DNA from: Aurifilum marmelostoma
Lineage: Eukaryota; Ascomycota; Sordariomycetes; Diaporthales; Cryphonectriaceae
Length of the DNA: 64,000 bases
Direction of reading: 5' to 3'
NCBI GenBank assembly: GCA_027559495.1
Contig: JAMXSV010000003.1
Location: 1,922,001-1,986,000, forward strand
The position numbers were made by a program, and so were the translations under genes. Shown here piece by piece: positions 23,138 through 34,433 of the stretch (position 1 is its first letter; each line of letters opens with the position of its first letter). A model generated the notes under the pieces. It did not search any database, was not told the DNA's origin, and saw only the letters and a program-made list of their open reading frames with translations.

Positions 23138-24739
23138 ATGGCACGCATCTCTATCCCAACCACTGCGCGCCTCCCCTCCACTCTCCGCCTCGACCCCACC
23201 AACCCAACCATTATCAAGACCCTCAACCGACTTTCCCGGCCGTCCTTGATCACTCTTGTTCTCGACTGGCTGGATGAAGCCAACGCTTCCCTTTGTGCGC
23301 CCTACATACTCGATCCGGAGGATAATGACGACGATGATGTCGACCCGGCGGACCTATACCCGCCCCTCACCTCCCTGGAGGGCCTGCGCGACCTGTATGC
23401 CGACATGCAGACGCGCAAGGGCTCTAAGCGCGAAGTACTCGACAGGATATTGGAAGGCGACTGGCGGCAGGGTCTGACCCTCTACCAGCTGTCCATGGCA
23501 GACCTACAGCACCTCTACGACCACCCGACTTCCCTGCAGTGGAGCGCATACCGCATTGTGCCCCTCAAGACTCCCACACCGCAGCAGGCCGCCGACGGAG
23601 ACCATCCGCTCAAGATGGACGCGGACAGTCTCGTCGTGCCCCGGTTCCACCCGTCTACCTTCCTGCAGAACCTCCAGGCGCAGGTCCTGCCCGACGTCAA
23701 GGCGCACTACAACTTTGACCGGCCAAAGGACCTGCCTCTCCTGCTGCTGAGGGTGTTCATCCTGGACTCGCCCTACAACACGAGCCTGGCGACGGCCACA
23801 GGCGCAGGGGCTGGCAGAAGGGCGACCGCAACCGCCTTCGACGCCAGCCGGACAATCTACATTGCATTTCCGGACGGCAGCCCGCACGTGTACATCAGCA
23901 AGTCGCAGACCATCGGGGCCGCCACGGCGGGCGAGACCAAGAGCCTGCGCGCTCTGGTGGTCGAGGGCATACCCAAGGCGCTTTCAAGGCCGCGGGAGAG
24001 ATTCGCGCTGAGGCGGACCAATCTGAACACCAAGAATTTGCGCGAGATGCTGCACCGGAGGGGGCCGGGCAGGACGAACACGGCCGGCGGGGGCTGGGGG
24101 GTCTATGCGGACGAGAAGAAGAAGGAGAGCCCGCTGGCTGCGGTGCTGCCTAGCCCACCGTTGAGTGAGGAGGACGAGCACATAAGACCAGGTGTAGAGG
24201 CAGAAGACAACGCGCGCAAGAGGGCGAGAGGCGTCTCGCCTGACACGCGCAAGGCAAGGAAGGCCAGGATACTAGCGCAGGCGAGGTTTGGCGATTCCGC
24301 AAAGGTGGATGACTCCAAGGGCGTGGAGAGGGTTGACATTGTCATTGACGATCCGTTCTCCTCTGCGAGCTTCCTAACGCCAGACGAAGACGCTGAGGAG
24401 GGCGGCGAGAATGGTGAGTCGCTTCAAGAAAGATCAAGAGGGGCCCCGCGTCGGCACACGATGGATGCTGCATTTGACCGGGCTCGTGCGCAGGGTGAGG
24501 ATGATGATGGTGGAGGCGGGGGTGAAGAGCAAGAGGAGGAAGCAGGGGCCCAGGCGTGGCGACCGAGCGTCAAAGTGACCTTGCACGGGTCGCATGTGTT
24601 TGCTGGAATCCGACAGCTGGTTGAGGCCGGGATAATAGACGGCGAGAAGATGCCGGGCTGGTTGACAGGGGAGGAGGGCGTCACCGTCGGCGCAGTACGG
24701 CACGGCCGGATCAGGGGCCACAAGGGCTCTGGCATGTAG
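23138..24739 (+). CDS. CHL4: Kinetochore protein CHL4/CENP-N/Mis15 family
   Basis: A single exon of 533 residues. The N-terminal 140 residues carry the CENP-N/CHL4 pattern: ARISIPTTARLPSTLRL, LSRPSLITLVLDWLDE, TSLEGLRDLYADMQ, RKGSKREVLDRILEGDWR and GLTLYQLSMADLQHLYDHPTS. Next comes a beta-rich region (RTIYIAFPDGSPHVYIS). A long charged, low-complexity segment at about 320-490 has Glu/Asp and Gly runs. The C terminus is a short ordered block (VKVTLHGSHVFAGIRQLVEAG). In yeasts Chl4/Mis15 is part of the inner kinetochore CCAN and works with Iml3/CENP-L and CENP-A chromatin, acting at centromeres in the nucleus. The start follows a leader with no nearer in-frame ATG. The gene converges on the TatD gene with only 150 bases between the stop codons. 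Confidence 0.9.
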   Translation: MARISIPTTARLPSTLRLDPTNPTIIKTLNRLSRPSLITLVLDWLDEANASLCAPYILDPEDNDDDDVDPADLYPPLTSLEGLRDLYADMQTRKGSKREVLDRILEGDWRQGLTLYQLSMADLQHLYDHPTSLQWSAYRIVPLKTPTPQQAADGDHPLKMDADSLVVPRFHPSTFLQNLQAQVLPDVKAHYNFDRPKDLPLLLLRVFILDSPYNTSLATATGAGAGRRATATAFDASRTIYIAFPDGSPHVYISKSQTIGAATAGETKSLRALVVEGIPKALSRPRERFALRRTNLNTKNLREMLHRRGPGRTNTAGGGWGVYADEKKKESPLAAVLPSPPLSEEDEHIRPGVEAEDNARKRARGVSPDTRKARKARILAQARFGDSAKVDDSKGVERVDIVIDDPFSSASFLTPDEDAEEGGENGESLQERSRGAPRRHTMDAAFDRARAQGEDDDGGGGGEEQEEEAGAQAWRPSVKVTLHGSHVFAGIRQLVEAGIIDGEKMPGWLTGEEGVTVGAVRHGRIRGHKGSGM

Positions 24740-24889
24740 CTGCAGTATCTCTCTCTCGCGACATATGTACGCGTAATGAAAGATGCACCATCGAGTATAT
24801 GGTCCTCTGGTCCTGTATTGTCTATAATGCTCTGTTCTATTGGCTTTGATCCTTGTTCCATGCTCGTCTATCAATCATCGCCGTGCTCT

Positions 24890-26394
24890 CTATGACTCGT
24901 CCAACCCAAACACCTTGACGGTATTAGACCATGCCGCTTCGCACACCTCTTGTACGGGAACACCCTTGATAGCGGCCACGATCTTGGCCACCCTCTCGAT
25001 GGTGCAGGGCTCATTGCGGCCCTTGACCATGGCACCCTCGACCCATTTCTCTTTTTTGACCGTCTTGAAGCGCTCCAGCACCTCGGACTCCTTCTTCTGG
25101 GGCTTCTTGCTCGACTGCTGCGGCTGCTGAGCCTTCTTCCTCGGCCGGGGCCTCTCGGCGCTCCCGTTCCCGATCTCTGCAGCGCCGTTCTCCGCTGTTG
25201 CAGCAGGCGGTGTCCCGGTCTCAACAATCGCAGATCGAGACCGAGCCTCGATCTCAGCCTTGATGGCCTGCTCGGCTTCCCTCTCCGCCTTCTCCACCTC
25301 GACAAGGTATTTCCACCCCTCGTGGCTCGGCCGCACCTCACACCAGGGCCCATCCGTCTCGAGCATGAGCCGGTCCAGCCGCACAGCGCGCACCACCTCG
25401 CAGTTCTCGGCCGTCTTGAAGCTGCACCCGTTCAGGCCAATGTACAGGCCCAGGTCCATGAGCTCGACCATCTCGGCGGCCGTGCCGGTGAAGCTGTGCA
25501 CCACGCCGCCCCGGGCCAGACGCTCGAGGCGCGGGCCGAAGGCGGTCTGCAGGCAGGTGACGAAGTCCGCGTGTGCGGCACGGCTGTGCAGGAAGAGCGG
25601 GAGCTGTGGGTTGTGGTCTGCGGCGAGGGCAAGCTGCGAGGAGAAGGAGTGGAGCTGGAGGGAGCGGGAGCAGTAGTGCAGGCGGTCGTAGTCGAGGCCG
25701 AACTCACCAAAGGCAACTAGGGCCCCCGAGGAGCGGGCAGATGTGACCAGGGCGCGGAGGTCAGAGATGATGGTCTCTGTCCGGGCTGGATCGGTGGTCT
25801 GGCCGTCCGGAATGGGGGCGTCTGGGTCTGGGCCACATGGCGGCGTGTGTTGTGCCTCGTCAGTCCCGTTGTCGTGGTCGTCCTGGGGAGAGGTTGGGTG
25901 GGACGCGTCGAAGACGGACGAGGAGCAAGGGTGGATTCCTGCTGTGGTGTAGACGGTTCCGGCTGGGGCACGCAGAGTGTCAGCGGGTGGTTTGCGAAGG
26001 GCAGGAGTAAAAGATCAGAGGGTAGGTGGTCTCACGGTACTCCTCAGCAAGCGTCAGGGCGTCGCGTGAGCTCTTGAAGCTGGAGCCAGTGACGATGAGC
26101 TTCGTACACCCGACCTGCCGAGCTCGGCCGACAACGCCAGCCAGATCGTCATCGTGTCTCTGCTTGCCATTGTAAACACCCCGAAATATGGGGTCGGCTA
26201 GGTTGATCCCGATCTGGAGCCAGGTCAGGTCATTTCCCCTTCTCTTCTTATTTTCGTGTCTTATTCCGGAAATGGATTTACAGAGGGACACGGAGAGGAA
26301 CGGGACGTACATCAATATATCGAGGCTTGTATGCGGCTGGTGTTACAGTGGAGGGCCCCTCTTGTTCCCTTGGCGTGTTTACTGAAGAGGCCAT
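24890..26394 (-). CDS. TatD-family metal-dependent hydrolase/DNase (TATDN1-like)
   Basis: Three exons: 26394-26311, 26213-26036 and 25962-24890, giving 444 residues. The introns are 97 and 73 nt. Motifs run in order: RYIDIGINLADPIFRG (the TATDN1-type start that replaces the HxH of bacterial TatD), GCTKLIVTGS, AGIHPC, GEFGLDYDR (metal-bridging Glu), PLFLHSR, VVHSFTG and LETDGPWCEVRPSH. These support an intact metal-dependent nuclease of the amidohydrolase superfamily. TATDN1 relatives have DNase activity linked to apoptotic DNA breakdown and repair. The protein has two extra low-complexity inserts: an Asp/Pro/Thr-rich one after AGIHPC, and an Ala/Glu/Lys/Gln-rich one of about 80 residues between the RPSH motif and the C-terminal helix. 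The ATG at 26394 was chosen because the residues before the conserved start are short in this family. Confidence 0.9.
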
Positions 26395-27301
26395 CCTGCA
26401 GCACGGCGGGTTTGCAAGGCTGTACTTGAAAGAAAACACGCGTCTGGCAGTGGATCGTGAACCGGACCAGGATGACAAGATCTTGGTTTTGCATCCCCCC
26501 ACGCCCACCATTCCTAGTTGCCAAGCAGCAGACAGACTGGGCTTAAGTAGTTGCTGAGAACATAGGCCACCAGGGCGGCAACAACAGCTTTTTACTTTCT
26601 CTATGACTCCTAGGATCCCTGATGGTTGAGCCCCCTCGCTCTTGGCCTGCTCGTTGTGACGTGAGACGTCGAGGATGGGCTGGTGGTGACGATGATCTGA
26701 ACGTATGTATAATGCTGTTAGAAGAGTCATGGACAGCATTGGCTTGGCAATGCTTAGATAATCAGTTGCTGCTGCTGCTGATGAACGATCTCGGCGGCGC
26801 TAGATGGCAATCGAGCCTAGCATATTTTGCCCCCCCCCCCCCCTCCACCCCCTCCTTCACACGGGTGTGGGGTGCAGTGCTGAGGCTACAGGGGCTGCAC
26901 GAGCCACTGTCGCGTTCTACATGGGTGCTGCAGCACAATTCTGCCCATGACAACAAGACGCGCTTTTGAAAGGATGGGACGCGCTCTCAACCTGGGCGCC
27001 GCACTTTAAATTCTACTGAGACGCGGTGCGTTTCTCGAGACCATTCTTTTCCCTCTCAACCTAAACCCAACCTCCCACAACATCAACAGCCAATTTGCAT
27101 CACTGAGACTCTGAGCGAGAAGAAGAGACTGTCTTGTGACAGCCTGATCTCTTCTTTCTTTTTGGTCTCTACCTCTGCACATCAGTGAAAGCAATATTTC
27201 CTCTTTTCCCTCTTGGACTTGCTCGTCTTCAGCCTTGCCCCTCCTTTCACTGCGCGTCTTCCTTTCTACCATCATCACACAGACCACAACAGCCTCACAC
27301 G
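26395..27301. promoter_or_regulatory. Divergent promoter region of the TatD and RNR1 genes
   Basis: 907 bases between two divergent starts. A full ACGCGT lies at 26439-26444, close to the TatD start. Three ACGCG cores lie at 26958-26962, 26979-26983 and 27021-27025, about 280-345 bases before the RNR1 ATG. A C12 run lies at 26831-26842. The last 250 bases before RNR1 are CT-rich, as expected of its leader. Confidence 0.5.
26958..27025 (+). promoter_or_regulatory. Three ACGCG (MCB-core) sites before RNR1
   Basis: ACGCG at 26958, 26979 and 27021, all in the same orientation and within 68 bases. In budding and fission yeast, ribonucleotide reductase genes are induced at G1/S by MBF through ACGCGT/ACGCG boxes. 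The sites fit that pattern; binding here is inferred. Confidence 0.4.
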
Positions 27302-30277
27302 ATGTTTGTCAGAAAGAGAGGTACGTCTTCTCAGGGAGTCCGACACCGTCATCATTATTTCAACGAGGAAAACTAATATCCCCCCTACAGACGGACGCCA
27401 GGAGCGCGTCCAGTTCGACAAGATCACGGCACGCGTCTCGAGACTGTGTTACGGCCTCGACTCGCAGCATGTTGACCCCGTCAAGATCACCCAGAAGGTC
27501 ATTAGTGGTGTCTACGGTGGTGTCACGACAGTCCAGCTCGACGACCTGGTCCGTACCATTTCCCCTTCCTGGCCTTCTGCCCCATGCTGACCATGTCGTC
27601 CTTCCCTTCAGGCCGCTGAGACTGCCGCGTATATGACCGTCACACACCCAGACTATGCCCTCCTTGCCGCCCGTATCGCGGTGTCCAACCTCCACAAGCA
27701 GACCAAGAAGCAGTGGTCCTCCGTCGTGAGCGACCTGTACCACTATGTCAACCCAAGAAACAACCGCCCGTCGCCCATGATCTCCCAGGAGACATACGAC
27801 TGTGTCATGCGTCACAAGGAGGAGTTCGACTCCGCCATCGTCTATGACCGAGACTACCAATACCAATACTTTGGCTTCAAGACCCTGGAGCGTTCGTACC
27901 TCCTCAAGCTCAACGGCAAGGTTGTCGAGCGGCCACAGCACATGCTGATGCGTGTCGCTGTTGGCATCTGGGGAGACAACATCGAGAGGGTTCTCGAGAC
28001 GTACAACTTCATGTCCAACAAGTTCTTCACACACGCCTCGCCGACTCTGTTCAACGCCGGCACGCCCCAGGCACAGCTGTCGTCGTGCTTCCTCGTGGAC
28101 ATGAAGGAGGACAGCATCGAGGGCATCTACGATACCCTCAAGACCTGTGCCATGATCTCCAAGATGGCCGGAGGCATCGGTCTCAACGTCCACCGCATCC
28201 GGGCCACTGGCTCCTATATTGCCGGCACCAACGGCACGTCCAATGGCATCATCCCCATGCTGCGTGTCTTCAACAACACTGCCCGCTACGTCGACCAGGG
28301 TGGCAACAAGCGCCCTGGTGCTTTTGCCATCTACCTGGAGCCGTGGCACGCTGATGTCTTTGAGTTCCTCGACCTGCGCAAGAACCACGGAAAGGAAGAG
28401 GTCCGTGCCCGGGACCTGTTCCTGGCCCTCTGGATTCCTGATCTCTTCATGAAGCGTGTGGAGAAGAACGGCGACTGGACCCTCATGTGCCCCAACGAGT
28501 GCCCCGGCCTTGCTGACTGCTACGGCGAGGAGTTCGAGGCCTTGTACGAGAAGTACGAGCGCGAGGGCCGTGGCCAGAAGACCATGAAGGCACAGAAGCT
28601 CTGGTATGCCATCCTCGAGGCTCAGACCGAGACCGGCAACCCCTTCATGCTGTACAAGGATCACGCCAACCGCAAGAGCAACCAGAAGAACCTGGGCACC
28701 ATCCGCAGCTCCAACCTCTGCACCGAGATCATCGAGTACTCGGCTCCTGATGAGGTTGCTGTCTGCAACCTGGCATCCATCGCCCTGCCCCAGTTCGTCG
28801 ACTACGAGAACGAGTGCTACAACTTCCAGCTGCTGCACGAGGTCACCCAGGTTGTCGTCCGCAACCTGAACAAGATCATTGATATCAACCACTATCCTGT
28901 TCAGGAGGCTCGCAACAGCAACATGCGCCACAGACCTATCGGTGTGGGCGTTCAGGGTCTGGCTGATGCCTTCTTGGCCCTCCGCATGCCCTTCGAGTCG
29001 CCCGAGGCCCGTCAGCTGAACAAGCAGATCTTTGAGACCATCTACCACGCCGCCCTCACCGCATCGTGTGACATTGCCAAGGTGGAAGGTACCTACTCTT
29101 CGTACGAGGGATCTCCCGTCTCCCAGGGAATCCTTCAGTACGACATGTGGGACAATGTTAAGCCCTCTGACCTCTGGGACTGGGACTCGCTGAAGGCCAA
29201 GATCCAGCAGCACGGTATCCGCAACAGCTTGTTGATGGCGCCCATGCCCACTGCCTCGACCTCCCAGATCCTGGGCAACAATGAGTGCTTTGAGCCCTAC
29301 ACCTCCAACATCTACCAGCGGCGTGTGCTCGCTGGTGAGTTCCAGGTCGTCAACCCCCTGGCTGCTCAAGGACCTTGTGCAGTGTGGTCTGTGGTCTGAG
29401 GACCTAAAGAACCGCATCATCGCCGAGGACGGTTCTATCCAGAACATCCGCAGCATCCCGGATGATATCAAGGCCCTCTACAAGACCGTCTGGGAGATCT
29501 CCCAGAGGACCATCGTCCAGATGGCCGCCGACCGTGGCGCCTTCATCGACCAGTCTCAGTCTCTCAACATCCACATGCGTGAACCTTCTATGGGAAAGAT
29601 CACCAGCATGCACTTCACTGGATGGAAGCTGGGTCTCAAGACTGGCATGTACTACCTCCGCACCCAGGCGGCGGCGGCGCCCATCCAGTTCACAGTCGAC
29701 CAGCAGGCCCTCAAGATTCAGGAGCAGGCTGGCGTCAAGCACAGCGGCCTCGGCAAGCGTGCGCCCCCCGGCTGGCTACTACACTTCCACCTCTCTCGTC
29801 CGTCCGATGCACGTGACTAAGGATCCGTCGTCTCCTGAGGGCACCAACATCACCATGAGCAACAATGGTATCCCCACCCCTTCTGTCACCCCAAAGTCCT
29901 CGTCGCCACCCCTGACTCCTGTCATTGACAAGGAGGCAGCTGCACGCGTCATGGCCTCTCCTTCTAAGCCAAGAAATGTGCCATTCAAGGCCGATCAGGC
30001 CGAGGGTGAGAGCCCCAAGGCTCTGCCCGTTGAGCCCACTGGCGACAAGCCTTCAGAGGAGGCCCTCCCCGAGGCAGCTGTCAGGGGGCAACAAGCCTCA
30101 CGGCCAGTCCGAGGACAAGGATGGAGACAGCAAGGAGCGTGAGATGGATATCTACTCTGAGGCTGTTCTTGCCTGTAAGTACCCGTGCGTGACTTGTCTG
30201 GATCTGGCAGAGAGGCTGACAACATCATCACAGGCAGCATTGAGAACCCCGAGGCGTGCGTCATGTGCAGCGGTTAG
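27302..30277 (+). CDS. RNR1: Ribonucleoside-diphosphate reductase large subunit (class Ia), frame interrupted three times
   Basis: Four exons: 27302-27320, 27391-27548, 27612-30174 and 30234-30277. With three single-base corrections the product is 926 residues, about the family length. It reduces ribonucleotides for DNA synthesis, in the cytoplasm, with a small subunit. Visible parts are the N-terminal ATP-cone start (MFVRKRDGRQERVQFDKI), SSCFLVDM (redox Cys), NLCTEI with the radical-site Cys and AVCNLASIALP (partner Cys), and MAPMPTASTSQI. The extreme C terminus is ENPEACVMCSG, carrying the swivelling CxxC pair, encoded by the last 44-nt exon. The frame breaks at C5 29354-29358, C6 29764-29769 and G5 30084-30088. 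In each case removing one base restores conserved reading. This looks like homopolymer over-calling. Residues about 760-900 are a Pro/Ser/Glu-rich linker. Confidence 0.93.
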
Positions 30278-32310
30278 ATCAACACCGCCCGACTTGCAGA
30301 GTCCGAGTAAGGTATGAAGGTGACGACGACGATCTTTGACGCTGATGTTGACAATGGAAAATGATGTTATTTTCTCCCCTTTTCCCTCTTCCGTTTTTTC
30401 AGGCATGGTCGGACGGCTTTGCATCTTTCAAACAGGGCTGGCTGCTCGTCGTCACACATAATTTCAATAAATGTGACCTTGCGGGACTTTGGGTAATATC
30501 ACGAAGGGTCTGTCGTACAGAAACAGTTGTAACAGGCCACACGTGCACAACACACACGAGCAATGCTGGGTGGTGGAGGGTTGAGACGCTAGCGAGATTC
30601 GCGCGACGCGTGTTGCAAAGCACATAGCCGCGTTGTACAGTGTAATGCGGCACCAGTTTCTTTTTTTTTTTTTTCACACCTTTGTTTTATGTTTTTTGCA
30701 AGTTCCTTTGTTTTTTTGGCTGCTGCTGCTGCTGCTGTTATACCATTGTACTGTATATTGGGTTTAGGAACGGGCATAGTCTTTTTATCACTCTCTGAAC
30801 ACTGTTTGATCGATAACTTGTGGCTGTTTCTTGGAGCATTTGATCGGATATTGCGTTGTAAGCGGCGGAGCGGAAGTCAGCTGTTGTGATGTAGACCGCC
30901 GAGCTTCCTTGTGTCTTGAACCAACCCTCCCCCCCCTCCTTTTCCCTACCGTCGGTTGCTTCAAGTCCTGCACAACATAGTGCTTCTGTTCCATACCATG
31001 CAGACGGTCCTAGTTTGTCCCGCCACACACACACAGCAAACGGGCCAATCATCACCTCTACTCTCGACGACTCAAGTACTCCCAGAAAACATAGCACAGC
31101 AGCCAGGAACGAGCAGGGCAGAACGAAAAAAAAAGGGGGGGGGGGGATAAAAAAACTCTCTGCGCAGGAGTGACTTGCCTGTCTTGTTACATCGCTTGCT
31201 TTTTTGATCATGACTGTCGCACGTCGAAACACTCCGGCCCTCCTTGCTTCTTTTTTTCTTTTCCTTTTGGTCCCGCTCCTGTTCGTTGAGGCGCCTTAGC
31301 CCCCCAGGACGGGTGAGTCTGACCTGCGTTCTTGATGAGAGAGAGTTGTGCATGTTGAACAAATATGTACTCGAAAAGACTTATGCTAGGCCTCAGCGTA
31401 CCATTTTCCGAAAAGGAGGGTCTTCGCTTTCTCCTTCTCGTGGCGCGTATCCTCGAGGAAGACCAAGTGAGTTGTGGTCAAGCTGGGCTTGGCTCTACGC
31501 TGCGTGAACTCTCCGGGTCGCAAGTCCAGCACTACACACTCCCAACAGTCCGTCATTTCGTTTCATTTCTTTTTTGTCTCTGATCAATCCCCCCTTGCCC
31601 CCTGGCACACGTTTTAAGTGAGGCAACGCGGGTTGTAAGTCTGGGCGGCACCTGCACGGCTCGTGGACGTGACCCACCAACCTCCTCGATCAGGGGCAGC
31701 AGCACTGGTTTTGCGTGCACGGCAGTCTCTCCATCTTCTTTCTTCCTCGCTTTCTTTCTATTGATTTTATTTTTCTTCCAGAATCACTTCGACAAGATAC
31801 GGGTGTGCTTAAACTTGAGCCACTTCCCGGTTGCCTAGGCTATAATGAGTGCCGTGTGACGATTGTATGCATCAGATGGAGGACGAAAAGCTCGTGGGTG
31901 ACGAGTCCTTACCGCGGTCTCTTGGGAGGGCAGGAGGGGAGGAGAGTAATGGAGGAAAAGCGCTGAGGCAGACGAACCCCAGATCTCTGTGACATACTCT
32001 TCCTCGTGGATAACATGGCATGGCCTTAGTAGAGTCGTCTAGAAGTTGGCAAGCAGGATTAAGCCTACCACATCAGCGTGGCGAATAGGTCACTTTGACC
32101 ACTCGCATTACAGCTTCTGACCTGCCAAACACAGACATGTCTTCTCCTCTACGCCGGCCGGAAGTCGGCATGCCATGATTGCCGATCTTGTTACCAGGCA
32201 ACAGAGCATCTCCCCGGCAATGAGTTGCGCGCTGCAGACATCCATCAAGTCGAGACAGCTAAATCGGGGACAGCCTCTCTGCGATAAGCGCTGCATGTAG
32301 AAGCATTGCA
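30278..32310. other. Intergenic region after RNR1
   Basis: No gene is supported. It holds a T14 run near 30661-30674, a short CTG repeat near 30720-30736, and a G-run followed by A-run near 31135-31155. An ACGCGT at 30606-30611 lies downstream of RNR1 and is probably by chance. Confidence 0.55.
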
Positions 32311-32739
32311 TCAATACGATTGTCCTCCTTCATCATCAAATCGGTACGCGCGCACGGCCGCATGGTCGCTAGCGGTGGCTGGTGTGCCGTGCGACATAAT
32401 TTCATTTTCGAGACTAGCACATTGGCGTTCCGCGCGAGATACCACGTTCTGCACGTATTGCTGAACCGTTGACCGCTTCAGCGCGGCTCGTAGAGACGGA
32501 CTATAGGCAAGTCTGCGGTGATTGTATGTTGATCTTTCATCATTAGTGCATGTTTCGCCAATCTGACCATGCGACAGAGACTCCTCGCCGTGAACGTCCC
32601 CGAGGAGGCCCCTGCTAGTCTTGGACGGCGTGTTCTTGGGCGGCCTCGCGGCGATAGGGTGGATGGAGATGGGGTCGTCTATTCCAAGATGAGATAGGAA
32701 ATAACTTGTCTTCCTAACCTGATTTGCTTGTCCAGACAC
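32311..32739 (-). pseudogene. Possible coding remnant or exon of an unrecognised gene
   Basis: A 142-codon open frame without stops whose translation has a protein-like composition (YSPSLRAALKRSTVQQYVQ, then RAERQCASLENEIM). It opens with GTG rather than ATG. An acceptor-like AAATCAG lies at its beginning, so it may be a terminal exon. I do not recognise the family and found no matching upstream exon. It may also be chance. Confidence 0.25.
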
Positions 32740-33512
32740 TACTGCCGATACAAATCCTCTGCGAGCAGAGTCAGGTGTTCAGCTGGCCAGGTATGTCGTG
32801 GCCACTAATCTAGAGTCCTCAATTTTGAGTCTTTGCCCAACCAGAAACGTGGCTGGGCCTCTCTGGCACCCGGCAGGGAAGCCCCATGGGACATGAGACG
32901 CAGAAATTGGTGAATCCAGGAACGGGTGCGATTATACTATCGCCTAGCTGGGACACCCAGAGACCGGCCGATTTGCCGCCAGCGAGTTCGGGTTGCAGAG
33001 AAACACTGCAGCGGAAGGACACCAATGGGATAAGGCGCCCCAAGGGTCTCTCGTGTGTGGCTTGTCACGCCAGAGGCTTGCCCCTGAGGCCTCGTGCTCA
33101 AAGATGGTTTGAGCAACTTGAGTACAGTCCCGACATTGATCGGCTGGGACCATCAGATCGAGTGCCTTACACGCCAGCATGTTGGGCATCACAAGCTTTT
33201 TCGACAGCAAAGAAGGATAGTACTAACATCAAAGAGGAAGGTAAAGGAGGCAGAAGACGTGTTCTCTTATAGCCTTTGCAGAAAATAAGAGGCTGTAATG
33301 AAGACAAGAGGATAAGAAAATCATGATGTTGGTCGCGGGGCCGAGCCGAGAAGACGCTGTCTATGCAGGACCCACCACAGTACACAGTCATTCGACCTTG
33401 TCACGCTTGCACAGAGAGCCCCGCGATTCCCAAACCTTGATCTAGAATGCATTATAGGCGACTGATAACCCGCAGGCTATGAAGGCTCAATCGCAACCAG
33501 TTCGACGATTTG
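32740..33512. other. Intergenic stretch
   Basis: I see no gene, repeat or clear regulatory motif. Confidence 0.5.
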
Positions 33513-34433
33513 TTAAGGCAGAGTGTTGACGGTATGCCCTCCAGCCGCAAGATGTGTGTACATCTCAGCTCTTGACATCTGAACATCAAGGGCGAGATAG
33601 CACCAATACCATTTCAGGCCGGTAGTCTGCGTTCCTGGATCCATCGTGTCAGCCATGATGTCTCCGAACTCGAATTTGATCCGATCTGGGAACCATAGTA
33701 GGTGTAGGATATTGGGTAGGAAATTTTTCAACCGCCCAGAGCAAAATCTCCTTATGTCATGACAACCAGTCAGATAGGTGATATCGTGACAGGGGTTTTC
33801 TTGATGACATCACCTTGTGATGCCGCCCAGTACTTCCTATGCAGACTATGGGTTGTTACTTCTTCTCAAATTCAAAATGCCGCTACCCGTCGCCGAGGAT
33901 GCACAGGACCAGTCGCCTTGTGCCCTGTGCCACGATACTAGACCATGGAATTCTGCAATATTTCCTGGAAGCGGCTTCTAGCTCGGGGAGCTCGAGAAAG
34001 GATGATGGTCAGGAACTCGTGCATCGTACAGACGAGGATCTCTATCCCTGTCAATACCATGTTAGTACTATGTACTGGCAAGGCCGTTGGACTGGGGAGG
34101 CCTTTTGCTGAGCCCAGGCCGAGATCTGGAGGGCATTGGCCAATGGGGTGAGGGGCCGGGGACAGACCCCAGCCACACTTACCCACCATAATACTCAAAA
34201 TTGACTTCATCTGTCTCTTTGAGCCTGTTTTCTGCCGTGTGATGGTTCCCTGCTTTGGCACACGCTAGCTGGATGCCATGCGACAATGCACGGCGTCGGA
34301 GCAAGCGAGAACCAGTACTGCAGAGACATTGCAACGGTGTGCTCGTTAGCCAACCCTGAGGAGATCGTCCACGTAGCATCAGCGGGGAGGACCAAGAGAG
34401 GGGGTTCCGCAAAGCAGGTAGCTTTGGACCCAA
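33513..34433 (-). pseudogene. Possible spliced gene or remnant, minus strand
   Basis: Read 5' to 3' on the minus strand, a frame ending in KETDEVNFEYYGG meets a GTAAGT donor at about 34182. It is followed by a textbook TACTAAC branch site near 34065-34059 and a TTGACAG acceptor at about 34048. After the acceptor one frame is open for about 37 codons (EILVCTMHEFLTIILSRAP) to a TAG near 33940. A separate 72-codon frame lies at 33731-33513 (GLKWYWCYLALDVQMSRAEM). No family is recognised and no complete chain of exons can be assembled, so it may be a decayed gene. Confidence 0.25.

Noticed and set aside
27360..29471. 703-codon open frame antisense to RNR1
   Set aside because: It mirrors the codon bias of RNR1 and its translation has no known motif. 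The sense strand encodes a clear conserved enzyme.
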